Part shown: one piece after another, positions 21,528 to 29,587 of the stretch
Layout: every line of letters starts with the position of its first letter
Position numbering within the stretch: position 1 is the stretch's first letter
Assembly: GCA_963823895.1 (NCBI GenBank)
Contig: CAWGNG010000028.1
Span: 310,001-374,000 of the forward strand
Length of the DNA stretch: 64,000 nucleotides
Direction: 5' to 3'
Origin: G963675935 sp963823895
GTDB taxonomy: Bacteria > Planctomycetota > Planctomycetia > Pirellulales > Thermoguttaceae
Program-made: the position numbers and the translations under genes
The notes under the pieces: model-generated
What the model saw: only the letters and a program-made list of their open reading frames with translations
What the model was told of the DNA's origin: nothing
Database searches by the model: none

Positions 21528-21611
21528 CTCATTACAAGGCAAGGACTTACGACGATTCGTTGGTGCTTGCCTTGTGCAATTCACAGACTGCTTGGTAAAA
21601 TCTTGGTAAAG
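21528..21611. other. Putative element left end with integrase arm-site-like repeats
   Basis: Directly behind the tRNA-Leu is an inverted repeat (ACAAGGCAAG ... CTTGCCTTGT, about 21,534-21,576). Two direct CTTGGTAAA copies follow at 21,591-21,599 and 21,602-21,610, 11 bases apart. The layout (tRNA 3' end, short repeats, integrase) is that of an attL. No second copy of the tRNA-Leu 3' end was seen in the window, so the other end is outside or degraded. Confidence 0.5.
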
Positions 21612-21654
21612 TCGTTTGCCTGACGTTGCGGTGATGCTGCGGAGGGCCGAAATC

Positions 21655-22966
21655 ATGGCGTCTCTGCAAGAGCGAAACGGAAGTTACCGCGTTCTCTTCT
21701 GCCACCACGGCAAGCTGCACACCTTTACCATTGGCAAAGTCGAGCAGGACGAAGCCGAGAACAAAGTCCGGCAGGTCGATTACCTGCTCATGCGCCTCAA
21801 GCAGCGGCTGATCGTCCTGCCCGACGGCACCGACATCGTGACGTTCATCGAGCACGACGGCAATCCGCCCGACACGGGGCCGACCCTCCCCAATGCCCCC
21901 CGTCAGGCCGTCACTGTCGGCCACTTGAAGGACCGCTACCTTTCCACCCATGCCAACGGCACCATCGAGGCCAACAGCCTTGATACCTGCCGCCTGCACC
22001 TCAACCACTTCGTCCGCATCCTCGGTGAGGGCTTCCCTTTGGGCGAACTGTCGCTGGCGAAGATGCAGGAATACGTCAACCACCGGGCCAAGGCCAAGAT
22101 CAGCCCTGTGACCATCCGCAAGGAGATTGCCAGCCTACGAGCCGCTTGGAACTGGGGTGAACCGATGGAACTGACCCAGGGGAAGTTTCCGAATCGTGGC
22201 TTGCGTTATCCGAAGGCCGACGAGAAACCGCCGTTCATGACGATGGCGGAGATTCAGCGGCAGATTGCTGCCGGCGACGACCCGGATACGCTTTGGGAGG
22301 CGTTGTACCTGCAAGCCAGCGAAGTGGCCGAGTTGCTCGCCCACGTGAAGCGGAAGGCCCCCTACCCCTGGATTTACCCGCTGTTCTGCTTTGCCGCTCA
22401 TACCGGAGCCAGACGGTCGGAGATCCTGCGGGCCGGTGTGGCGGACGTGGACTTCACCGGGAATACGGTGCTGATACATGAGAAGAAGCGAAGCCGGAGC
22501 CAGCGGACCACCCGCCGCGTGCCGCTGACGCCATTCCTCAAGAAAGTGCTGCGGGCCTGGCTGGCGGTCCACCCTGGCGGACCGGCCCTGTTCTGCCATG
22601 CCGGCACCGTTGCCCGAAGCAAGAAACGGAGCCAGACCACCGGCCACCAGAGTGCAAAGAAGCGCCCGTCTTCCCTCAAGGGCCGGATGGCGACCGTGAA
22701 GAAGCGGGAACAGCCCGCCCAGGCGGCCCTGACCCGCAATGAGGTCCACGACCATTTCAAGCGCGTGCTGGTGAAGACCAAGTGGGAGCAGATGCGTGGG
22801 CTGCATTGCCTGCGGCACAGCTTCATTTCAGCGTGTGCCAGCAAGGGCGTGGACCAGCGTTCTGGTACAGGAATGGGCTGGCCACATGAACGAGGCCACG
22901 TCGAAGCGCTACCGGCACCTGTACCCCTCGACCCAGCAGGAAGCGATCAAAGGAGTCTTCGAGTGA
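21655..22966 (+). pseudogene. int: Tyrosine recombinase/integrase with C-terminal frameshift
   Basis: ATG at 21,655 is preceded by GGAGG. It contains a SAM-like core-binding domain (TVGHLKDRYLSTHANGTIE), the first catalytic Arg in HTGARRSEIL and HCLRHSF (HxxR). At about 22,863 the frame breaks: the correct continuation VQEWAGHMNEATSKRYRHLY, carrying GH and the nucleophilic Tyr, lies in the next frame and ends at 22,966. As read, the protein lacks its nucleophile. It targets the tRNA-Leu immediately upstream (inference from position). Either inactivated or a sequencing indel. Confidence 0.85.
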
Positions 22967-23057
22967 GTGGCTTTCATGCCGTCTCCTTGCCTCGACCGGC
23001 TTAGAGTGCTGCCACGCAGCCGTTGACACTTTGGCAGTTTGACACTTCCGGAAACTG

Positions 23058-24014
23058 TCACCGCATCTCCGCCAGACGCCGGTAAAAGGCCCGCTCCGAC
23101 TTGCCGGTCCGCTTGATCCAGGCCCGGACCCGGTCGTCCCGGGACTCGTGGTCGTGAAGAATTTCCTGCACGATCGCGTGTTCCTCCTCCTTGCGTGCCC
23201 CGCGTGACAGAGGGGATTCCTCACCATGCCTGACGGCCACCAGGTTTTCCTCGATCGACGCCGTGATCAGGTCACGCCAATCAGACTCCGCCTCCCCATC
23301 TTTCCATTGCTGATAGTCGGGAAAGGCTTTGTTGAGCAATAGACGCAGGTCGAACGGGCAGGAAAGCCGCAGCATCTCGCTGATGAGGTAGCGGGCGACC
23401 GTGCGAGCCGTTTCGGGGTTGATCTCCGGGTTGCCGGAGCCCGCCGGCCAGCCCCGATCAGCGATCTCAAGCATCAGGGCGCCGAGTTGTGCGTCGGTTG
23501 GATTGTAATTGAGGGTGTGAACCCGGCTCTTGAACGCCCCGAGCAGCTCGTCGTCGTGTAATACCCTGTTGGAAATACAGACGATGCCTCCCCGGAACAC
23601 CGCACGCGCCTCGCTCCCTTGCCGCCGGTACTTCACTACCCGGCTGCGGTCGCGCGATGTCGGATGTTCCAGGGCCGAGAGCAGTATCTGCAACGCTACG
23701 TCGCTTTTCAGGACGGCACCGAGGTCATCGAGTACAATCACGTCGTTGGCCTGTCCGGCGATCAATTCAAAGAGCCCAAGGGGAGTCAGATGCCCTCTCT
23801 GATAAGTGTAGATTTCCTTGATTTCCCTCTCCAGTACGGCCCGCACCGTATACGTCTTGGCCGTCCCCGGTCTTCCGAACAGGTAAAGGCCGGTATCGTA
23901 TTGCCGGGCCACGCCACGCACGTAGTCGCGCACAATCGCCTGCCGCTGATACAGTTCGGCCAGAAGAGTTTGGCGATTGTTGGCAATGTGTTCCAAGGTC
24001 ATGTTCTCATCCAT
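23058..24014 (-). CDS. AAA+ ATPase of a mobile element (DnaC/TniB-like)
   Basis: 318 residues from ATG 24,014, preceded by GAGGAG at good spacing. Walker A is GRPGTAKT, Walker B VIVLDD with LGAVL, and CISNR gives a sensor-1-like motif. The C-terminal segment RVRAWIKRTGKSERAFYRRL resembles a small winged or homeodomain-like helix set. It is the last gene of a long leftward run. Function may be replication loading or element maintenance; not assignable from sequence alone. Confidence 0.7.
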   Translation of the reverse strand: MDENMTLEHIANNRQTLLAELYQRQAIVRDYVRGVARQYDTGLYLFGRPGTAKTYTVRAVLEREIKEIYTYQRGHLTPLGLFELIAGQANDVIVLDDLGAVLKSDVALQILLSALEHPTSRDRSRVVKYRRQGSEARAVFRGGIVCISNRVLHDDELLGAFKSRVHTLNYNPTDAQLGALMLEIADRGWPAGSGNPEINPETARTVARYLISEMLRLSCPFDLRLLLNKAFPDYQQWKDGEAESDWRDLITASIEENLVAVRHGEESPLSRGARKEEEHAIVQEILHDHESRDDRVRAWIKRTGKSERAFYRRLAEMR

Positions 24015-24098
24015 AGGTTGTCTCCTCAAAAATCTCTCCGAGGCCACACTCACACCGGAACACATCAGGTGATGAGCAGCCGTAGTCTGATTCTACGA

Positions 24099-24377
24099 TC
24101 ATGGAAACCGCCGGCACGGCAGCAGTCCCTCCTTCTGGTAGCGGAGCAGTTCGGAGTGCGGCACGACCCAACGAGCGTATGCCCCTCGCCCTGATAACTT
24201 TTTCTCGGCCCGAATGCGGCCGAGCCTCGCCCATTCGCGGCATGTAAATGGCTCGCGGGAGACCAGGCGGGCGAATTCCTCAATCTCGTAGAACTCCCGC
24301 ACTTGCTGGCGTTCCACCAGCGCAACCAACAGGTTTTCAATCTTCTCCAGACGTTCGAGAATCAAAATATCTTGCAT
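24099..24377 (-). CDS. Excisionase/AlpA-like DNA-binding protein
   Basis: 92 residues. An N-terminal short coiled coil (LERLEKIENLLVALVERQQ) is followed by a MerR-type helix-turn-helix core: YEIEEFARLVSREPFTCREW and ARWVVPHSELLRYQ. Such proteins act as recombination directionality factors or regulators on integrative elements. It lies in the leftward element operon next to the ATPase. Confidence 0.65.
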   Translation of the reverse strand: MQDILILERLEKIENLLVALVERQQVREFYEIEEFARLVSREPFTCREWARLGRIRAEKKLSGRGAYARWVVPHSELLRYQKEGLLPCRRFP

Positions 24378-24432
24378 GGCTGCACCTGGCGAAAAGGGGC
24401 ATCCATGCCCCGGAGTTCCTCCTATTGCCTAG

Positions 24433-24639
24433 CTACCGTTTCCACCGCTTGGCGATTCCAAAGCCGGCGGACGCAATGTTCGTGACAATCTTCTTCTGCC
24501 GTTCCGTCTCCTCGTTTTCCCATCCCCTGAGTCGCTCATATTTCTCAGGATGGTTAATGGCGAGATTCATCCGCCATAAAATGAACGGCAGACACAGTAG
24601 CCCCGGCAGCATCATACAAAAGCAAAGCTTGAGCACCAT
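24433..24639 (-). CDS. Small membrane protein, paralogue a
   Basis: 68 residues with one TM helix near the N-terminus (LCFCMMLPGLLCLPFILW), followed by the motif LAINHPEKYERLRGWE and a basic tail. The gene at 24,680-24,925 shares layout and motif (LALNDPERYERLRRFE), so the two are paralogues. No known family. Part of the leftward small-gene cluster. Confidence 0.6.
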   Translation of the reverse strand: MVLKLCFCMMLPGLLCLPFILWRMNLAINHPEKYERLRGWENEETERQKKIVTNIASAGFGIAKRWKR

Positions 24640-24679
24640 GACATCATTCCTTTGTGAAACGGGGCATCTAGCCCCTAGG

Positions 24680-24925
24680 TTATCGTCTCTTTTTCAAAAA
24701 GCTCATCAAAAGCCCTGCCCCGAGGGCGGCCCCTTTCTTGGCTCCCGGCATCAACGGGCCAAACGCCCTTCTGAGAGCTTCCTGCCTATCCTCGGCGGAT
24801 TGCCTTTCAAACCTGCGGAGACGCTCGTATCTTTCGGGATCGTTCAGCGCGAGATTTGTCCTCCACATCGCTGAAATGACAGCGAGAACGCACATCACCA
24901 CGAAACATGTTACTGGAAAACTCAC
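24680..24925 (-). CDS. Small membrane protein, paralogue b
   Basis: 81 residues: N-terminal TM helix (VTCFVVMCVLAVISAMW), the paralogue motif RTNLALNDPERYERLRRFE, and a Gly/Ala-rich C-terminal amphipathic region ending LLMSFLKKRR. Related to 24,433-24,639; the pair may form a hetero-oligomer. Function unknown. Confidence 0.6.
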   Translation of the reverse strand: MSFPVTCFVVMCVLAVISAMWRTNLALNDPERYERLRRFERQSAEDRQEALRRAFGPLMPGAKKGAALGAGLLMSFLKKRR

Positions 24926-24948
24926 GAGTCACTCCTTTATGAAAATGG

Positions 24949-25116
24949 TTACTGCCACTTGTCAGGGTTAAGGTATCGCACGGCTCTTTCCAGCCACTCA
25001 TCTAGCCGACATGTTGTGGGAGTGTTTTTGACAATATCAACGATTTCTGGGTCCCTCAAAAAGAAATAGCAAGGAATAATCACACAACACATCACAAAAC
25101 TAACAACGAAGTCCAT
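24949..25116 (-). CDS. Small membrane protein
   Basis: About 55 residues from ATG 25,116, which has a strong GGGAGGT site inside the end of the preceding gene; the longer frame runs antisense-like through that site and is less likely. TM helix FVVSFVMCCVIIPCYFFL is followed by a charged cytoplasmic tail. Function unknown. Confidence 0.55.
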   Translation of the reverse strand: MDFVVSFVMCCVIIPCYFFLRDPEIVDIVKNTPTTCRLDEWLERAVRYLNPDKWQ

Positions 25117-25118
25117 AA

Positions 25119-25256
25119 TTACCTCCCTTCTGTTTCCTCGGAAGTCTCCGGCGTCTCCTTGTACCGCCTCATTTTTATCCGATAGCAAAAGGCTTTGAAC
25201 TTAAATATTGCCCACCAGAATGCCCACACTATCGCCACCTGCATCAGCGTTTCCAT
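25119..25256 (-). CDS. Very small membrane protein (45 aa)
   Basis: Translated from the ATG at 25,256, it reads METLMQVAIVWAFWWAIFKF then a basic and acidic tail. One TM helix is rich in Trp. Its start directly follows the stop of the 25,257-25,448 gene and its 3' end supplies the ribosome site for the 25,116 gene, so translation is probably coupled. Confidence 0.55.
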   Translation of the reverse strand: METLMQVAIVWAFWWAIFKFKAFCYRIKMRRYKETPETSEETEGR

Positions 25257-25448
25257 CTACATTTCCCTTTCCTGGTGAGGTTGTTCTATCTTCGGATCAT
25301 CATGGTGCCCACGCGGGTACATGACATGAGCCGATCCAGAGAATATGGCGGCGCTCAATTCGTGAGCGCCATGGGCGCCCATATGTTTCGCCTCGGCCCA
25401 CATTTCACGGGCGGCTTTACACACAGCCTCTTTCAGCCATTCTTTCAT
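25257..25448 (-). CDS. Small hydrophilic protein between coupling protein and small membrane genes
   Basis: 63 residues from ATG 25,448, with GAGGAGG five bases upstream. Amphipathic helix MKEWLKEAVCKAAREMWAEA is followed by a His-rich segment. Its start overlaps the end of the coupling-protein gene region (stop at 25,451). Unknown function; probably a conjugation accessory by location. Confidence 0.55.
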   Translation of the reverse strand: MKEWLKEAVCKAAREMWAEAKHMGAHGAHELSAAIFSGSAHVMYPRGHHDDPKIEQPHQEREM

Positions 25449-25450
25449 AC

Positions 25451-27130
25451 TCACCTCCTCAGTTGATGGATGTTAAAGCCAAGATGACCCAATATCGCAA
25501 TCACGGTCATCACGAACAGGCCGACGGTCAGGGCGACCATCTTCATACGCGCCCATAATCGCGACTTCTCGCGGAATCCTTTCTCGTAGTAGCGGACAAG
25601 CATTGTGCGGATTGGGCGGATTCCCGGCGTGAACGTAATCGCCGTTCTTTCATCCAGGGCAAGCACCTCCTCCGCGCGTAGGAGTCGTCTACCCATCTGT
25701 TGCCAGTTAGAACTCGAAGTCACCGAGTACGATGTACTGGCACGGCCTCCGTAATCCGGTAGCTGGCGCGACCTTCCCGTACTTGTCCCGCCGCTTTCAA
25801 CGATGATCGTTTCCTCGCCCAGGCGATTGCTGACGTACTCAGCCGTAGGGTAATCGTTCACGCCCATGAAGACTTGCGTGGTATTCGACAGCAAGGTTTG
25901 ATCTTGCCCATCAGGGAAGCATTTCTTAAGTTGCGCCATAGATTGCAGATACCACTGAGTCCGAATACCATAACCACGGCCCAGCGCCAGTGCATCATCC
26001 AGGCAGTCGAGATGGCCCAAGCTGCTTCCCGCCTCGTCCAGAATAAAATGAACCTTCCTATCGCTTAGTCCCCCGCGAATTACCACCCGCACGAACGATG
26101 AAATCCACAAACGAATCAGGGGCGATTGCACCCGCATGTATTCAGGAGGAAGAATCAGATACACCGTCATCTTGCCTTTCAGAAGATCGGCTGGATTGAA
26201 GGTGCTCGTTTTTGTACTCGCGGCAATAGCAAGAGTATCCAAAAACCGCAGATACCGGCCTGTTGTCGTCAGCGTGCTGGCCAGTTCCTTGTCCTTAAAA
26301 TGCGTTAACTGATTGCCCATGCGGGCCAACATACCATCCCATGCTTTAGAAGCACGCATCACGCTAATAGCCGCTTCCAATTCTTCCGGGTTGGCTAGAA
26401 TATCGCGCACTGTCTGCAAGCTTCTGTCATCCTTTGGAGCGTGTTGTACAACAAACGATATAATCCCAGCTATGTTCATCTCACTGGCATCGGCCCAGTG
26501 AGGCTCTCTTTCTTGCCCGGTCCTGATAACCAAACTTTCCGCGACGGCGCGACTATCATCGAGTCCGAACGGCGAGTCACCGCCCTCAATCCAATCCAGC
26601 GGATTAAATGTATCCGGTGCCTCGGTCACGATATGACATGGATCTAGCACAATGTTTCGATGGCCCATTTTTCTTCTGGCTTGTGCTGTCGCTCTGTAGT
26701 TTTCTCCCTTGAAGTCCACCACGATTGTAGATTCCGGGCAGCTAAGAAGGTGGGGGATGACGAACGAAACTCCTTTCCCGACTCCGGTTGGAGCGCAAAT
26801 CATGCTGTGAACCGGATTGATTCGCACCAAGGGATTCTCCCTTTCATTCCAGAAACCTTGGCACGCATCGAGGGAATCCACCCTCGGATCGAACAGTCGC
26901 TGGATCGACCGCCTTGGCACCGAGAGCAGACCAATCAGCAGGCCGGTTGCCTTTGGGTCTAGGTCGGATTCACCGGCCCACCTAGCTGTCCCGTAAGCCG
27001 TGAACTGCTTGTAATTCCGCTTCACCAGCAAGGCGACGAGCAGAACGACACTCCACCAGCCAAGGAACAGCACGATACAGCAGGCGATTACCAGCAGGTT
27101 CAGGATCAGCAACAATCTACAGGCCAACAT
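25451..27130 (-). CDS. virD4: VirD4/TraG-type type IV coupling protein
   Basis: 559 residues. Two N-terminal TM helices (residues 5-35) precede Walker A APTGVGKGVSF near 110-120, the TraG block VVDFKGENYR, and Walker B VHFILDEAGS near 359, then GRGYGIRTQWYLQSMAQL. It couples the relaxase-DNA complex to a secretion channel at the inner membrane. Unusually, a further TM helix lies at the C-terminus (MVALTVGLFVMTVIAILGHL). AAAGGGA precedes the ATG. The MobF relaxase at 36.9-39.6 kb is the presumed partner. Confidence 0.92.
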   Translation of the reverse strand: MLACRLLLILNLLVIACCIVLFLGWWSVVLLVALLVKRNYKQFTAYGTARWAGESDLDPKATGLLIGLLSVPRRSIQRLFDPRVDSLDACQGFWNERENPLVRINPVHSMICAPTGVGKGVSFVIPHLLSCPESTIVVDFKGENYRATAQARRKMGHRNIVLDPCHIVTEAPDTFNPLDWIEGGDSPFGLDDSRAVAESLVIRTGQEREPHWADASEMNIAGIISFVVQHAPKDDRSLQTVRDILANPEELEAAISVMRASKAWDGMLARMGNQLTHFKDKELASTLTTTGRYLRFLDTLAIAASTKTSTFNPADLLKGKMTVYLILPPEYMRVQSPLIRLWISSFVRVVIRGGLSDRKVHFILDEAGSSLGHLDCLDDALALGRGYGIRTQWYLQSMAQLKKCFPDGQDQTLLSNTTQVFMGVNDYPTAEYVSNRLGEETIIVESGGTSTGRSRQLPDYGGRASTSYSVTSSSNWQQMGRRLLRAEEVLALDERTAITFTPGIRPIRTMLVRYYEKGFREKSRLWARMKMVALTVGLFVMTVIAILGHLGFNIHQLRR

Positions 27131-27178
27131 GGTTATTCCCTTTCTGGCAACGTTTGCCGTCTGGCGAACCGCTCATCA

Positions 27179-27517
27179 TTACAGATCGCGGCCACGTTCC
27201 TCTGATTCCCGGGCTGTCTGTTGGTTGGGATGGCTTGTGTTTATCAGTGCTATTCCACCAAACCGTGGCTGGTACACTTCAAACGCTGCTCCATTGGGGT
27301 CAACGATCTTGTCGCGAAAGCTAATTGTCCGCGAGACGTTGACCAGCCATTTCACACGCTCGCTGCCATCTTCCCCTGCTCTGATCAAAGGGAGGATTAT
27401 AGCCGCCGTGTAATTGCCAGCCTGAATATTGGCAACGTGCTGAAATTGTTCACCGTCCCTGAACCAAAGCTGATACGTCCCCTTGGGGTCTGTGCTCCTG
27501 AACATTGGTGTTTTCAT
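27179..27517 (-). CDS. Element-associated hypothetical protein
   Basis: 112 residues from ATG 27,517 (the longer frame overlaps the upstream gene). Mixed alpha/beta content: KGTYQLWFRDGEQFQHVANI and FRDKIVDPNGAAFEV. No motif recognised. Lies between the coupling protein and another small gene, all leftward, so transfer-related by context only. Confidence 0.55.
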   Translation of the reverse strand: MKTPMFRSTDPKGTYQLWFRDGEQFQHVANIQAGNYTAAIILPLIRAGEDGSERVKWLVNVSRTISFRDKIVDPNGAAFEVYQPRFGGIALINTSHPNQQTARESEERGRDL

Positions 27518-27564
27518 CAGCGCACCTTGCCTTCGTCTTGGCATACCCGTGTGATGTCCGGGCA

Positions 27565-27945
27565 TCACATTTCCCGGCTTCTGTCCTTTTCCGGTTGTTC
27601 CTGTTTGCGGGCGGGAGATTGCTCAGCGAGCATTTCTCCAAATCTGCGCTCACAGTACGGCGGCAGCAGTACGGCCCTGGGGATTTCGGCGAAGCCGGCA
27701 CGAATCGTCCTCCCTGTTGCTGCCACGACCCCGGCCTCTACCAACGCCTTGAGCATTCCCTCGTTCTCCGAATAGTCTTTGATGAAGACCTCATAGCGGT
27801 CGGCCGTGACATCCGGCAGGTTCACCGTCGCTACTGCCACCTGCTTGCCACTATGGGCATCGTTGAGAATGAGCGCTGGACGACCATTGCCATACCGGCT
27901 TTTCTCAATCACGCACTCCCACCGCCTGAAATGAATCGTTGCCAT
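27565..27945 (-). CDS. Conserved plasmid/ICE-type hypothetical protein
   Basis: 126 residues from ATG 27,945, with AAAGGA upstream. Begins MATIHFRRWECVIEKSRYGN; proteins opening in this way are common on conjugative elements but of unknown function. The C-terminal tail is Gln/Glu/Arg-rich. 13 bases behind parB. Confidence 0.6.
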   Translation of the reverse strand: MATIHFRRWECVIEKSRYGNGRPALILNDAHSGKQVAVATVNLPDVTADRYEVFIKDYSENEGMLKALVEAGVVAATGRTIRAGFAEIPRAVLLPPYCERRFGEMLAEQSPARKQEQPEKDRSREM

Positions 27946-27958
27946 CGAAGTAGTCCTT

Positions 27959-28741
27959 TCACTTCGCCTTCGCCATATCACGCCAGACAGCCTGAGCCGT
28001 CTTCGCATCAAGGCCGGTTTCACTGGCTTTCTGCATTGCCTTGACCGCCTCTTTCATCGCATCAATGGCCTCGTCGAGGCTGATTTCTGCCCCGCTCACC
28101 TGGACGACGGCACCGGAGGGGAGTGGGCACTTGATCCGGCTGACTCTCACCGCCGGAGTGCCATTCCGCTGTTTGCGGACTTTGCTTTCGATGGCGTCAC
28201 GGCTCGCGCCCGACAACTTGAGGGCCAGCAAGCCGGCCTGGTCGGCTTCGGGCAGGCGACTGATCGCATAGCAATCGGAAATGCCGAGCTTGCCAGCCTT
28301 GAGAGCTTCCTGGACCGCGCCGATGCACTTCGAGGGCGACAACAGCCGTGTGACCATGCTGGGGTCAAGCTTCAGATGCTCGGCTAGGTCTTTCAGTTGC
28401 CAGTCCGGGTTCATGCCCAGCAGTTCCGCACAGCCCACCCACTTTTCATACCCGCTGAGGTCTGTCCGCTGGATGTTCTCGGTCAGTTGGATGATTCTGA
28501 CCTCACAGTCCGACAGTGGCCTTTCCGCGATGACGACGGAAAGTTCTGTCATTCCAACGAGTTGTGCGGCACGCCAGCGGCGTTCCCCGCAGAGGATAGT
28601 CCCATCGGGCTTCGCCACTACCGGCTGGAGCTGACCGTGAGCCTTCATGGACTCACCAAGGGCACGTAACTCAGCTTCATCGAACGTCTTTCGAGGTTGA
28701 TTCGGGTCGGGTGTGAACCACGACAACGGCTTTTTGAGCAT
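27959..28741 (-). CDS. parB: ParB/RepB-family nuclease-like partition protein
   Basis: 260 residues from ATG 28,741 (AAAGGA then 6 bases). It has the ParB N-terminal CTP-binding motif region: ERRWRAAQLVGM (C-motif GERR), TENIQRTDLSGYEK, and a helix-turn-helix around LKDLAEHLKLDPSMVTRLL. ParB proteins segregate plasmids/ICEs or regulate element genes. No ParA is visible nearby. Confidence 0.9.
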   Translation of the reverse strand: MLKKPLSWFTPDPNQPRKTFDEAELRALGESMKAHGQLQPVVAKPDGTILCGERRWRAAQLVGMTELSVVIAERPLSDCEVRIIQLTENIQRTDLSGYEKWVGCAELLGMNPDWQLKDLAEHLKLDPSMVTRLLSPSKCIGAVQEALKAGKLGISDCYAISRLPEADQAGLLALKLSGASRDAIESKVRKQRNGTPAVRVSRIKCPLPSGAVVQVSGAEISLDEAIDAMKEAVKAMQKASETGLDAKTAQAVWRDMAKAK

Positions 28742-28770
28742 GATCATTCCTTTCATGGCTAACACATTGG

Positions 28771-29436
28771 TCAGGATTCTCGTTGAAACCGGTTGTTGCA
28801 TTTCAGGCACTGCGCCTGGAAATCTCCGACGCCGGTTCGCACGGTCGTGCATCCGCACGACCATTTCCTCATCTTCGAGCTTCCGGCTTTCCGCGTCGTT
28901 GCGGTGATTTCTCCGTCGGGCACAGTAACGCCGTTCCTCCGCAGTAACTCTTTGAAGCGACTGTCGCCGGCGAAACTGGTGACCCCTTTTCCATCCACGA
29001 CCAGGCCCAGCTCTCGCGCCTTGTCGCGAAACTCGCGATTGTGATGACACTGAGTGCTGGCTTTGCCGTGCGTATGCTGCCATGCGTGGAGAAGTTCATG
29101 CAGCAACGTCCCGAGCACCCGCCAGAACGATTCCCGGCCGGTCAGATAGCGAACGTTGATGGCAATTTCCCCCTTTAGCCCGAATCCGTTATGGCCGATG
29201 CGAAAGTGGCCCAGGCGGGAGACCGGTAGCCGATCAACGCAGACCGCTAACTCCGCGATGTCGAGTCTAAACTCGACGATGAACCGCCCCGCCCATTCCT
29301 GTAGTGAGGTTGCCAGGTCCCGGCCAAACCATTTCTCCGTCCGCTGGTGCGATGCCAGATTTTCATAGATGCCCACGGTGTTTCCCGTGTCTCTCGATGC
29401 TTCGGGAACGATCAGGCCCGCCGATTCCGTACTCAT
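28771..29436 (-). CDS. SprT-like zinc metalloprotease
   Basis: 221 residues. HELLHAWQH (HExxH, first His near 113) with a following HNREF gives the SprT-like active site. A C-terminal zinc ribbon is visible as CGC ... CLKC. SprT-like proteases act on DNA-protein crosslinks in cells and are frequent on conjugative plasmids, possibly to handle relaxase adducts (inference). GGGAG precedes the ATG. Confidence 0.85.
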   Translation of the reverse strand: MSTESAGLIVPEASRDTGNTVGIYENLASHQRTEKWFGRDLATSLQEWAGRFIVEFRLDIAELAVCVDRLPVSRLGHFRIGHNGFGLKGEIAINVRYLTGRESFWRVLGTLLHELLHAWQHTHGKASTQCHHNREFRDKARELGLVVDGKGVTSFAGDSRFKELLRRNGVTVPDGEITATTRKAGSSKMRKWSCGCTTVRTGVGDFQAQCLKCNNRFQRES

Positions 29437-29505
29437 TTGGCCAATCTCCCTTCAAACGAGCGGTCGTCAGATGCAGGGCAAGGTATGCGAACGGCCATTT
29501 GAGAT

Positions 29506-29541
29506 GTTGCGGTTTCCGGCGCGAGTGCCGGAAACCGCAAC
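29506..29541. terminator. 15-bp perfect hairpin
   Basis: GTTGCGGTTTCCGGC (29,506-29,520) and GCCGGAAACCGCAAC (29,527-29,541) form a perfect stem with a six-base loop. No U-tract follows on either strand, so it may be a processing or binding site rather than a simple terminator. Lies between the sigma-like gene and sprT. Confidence 0.5.
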
Positions 29542-29587
29542 AGTGATCGTTCGCCATCTTCCTATCGTGTCTGCCTCGGAAATCCTT

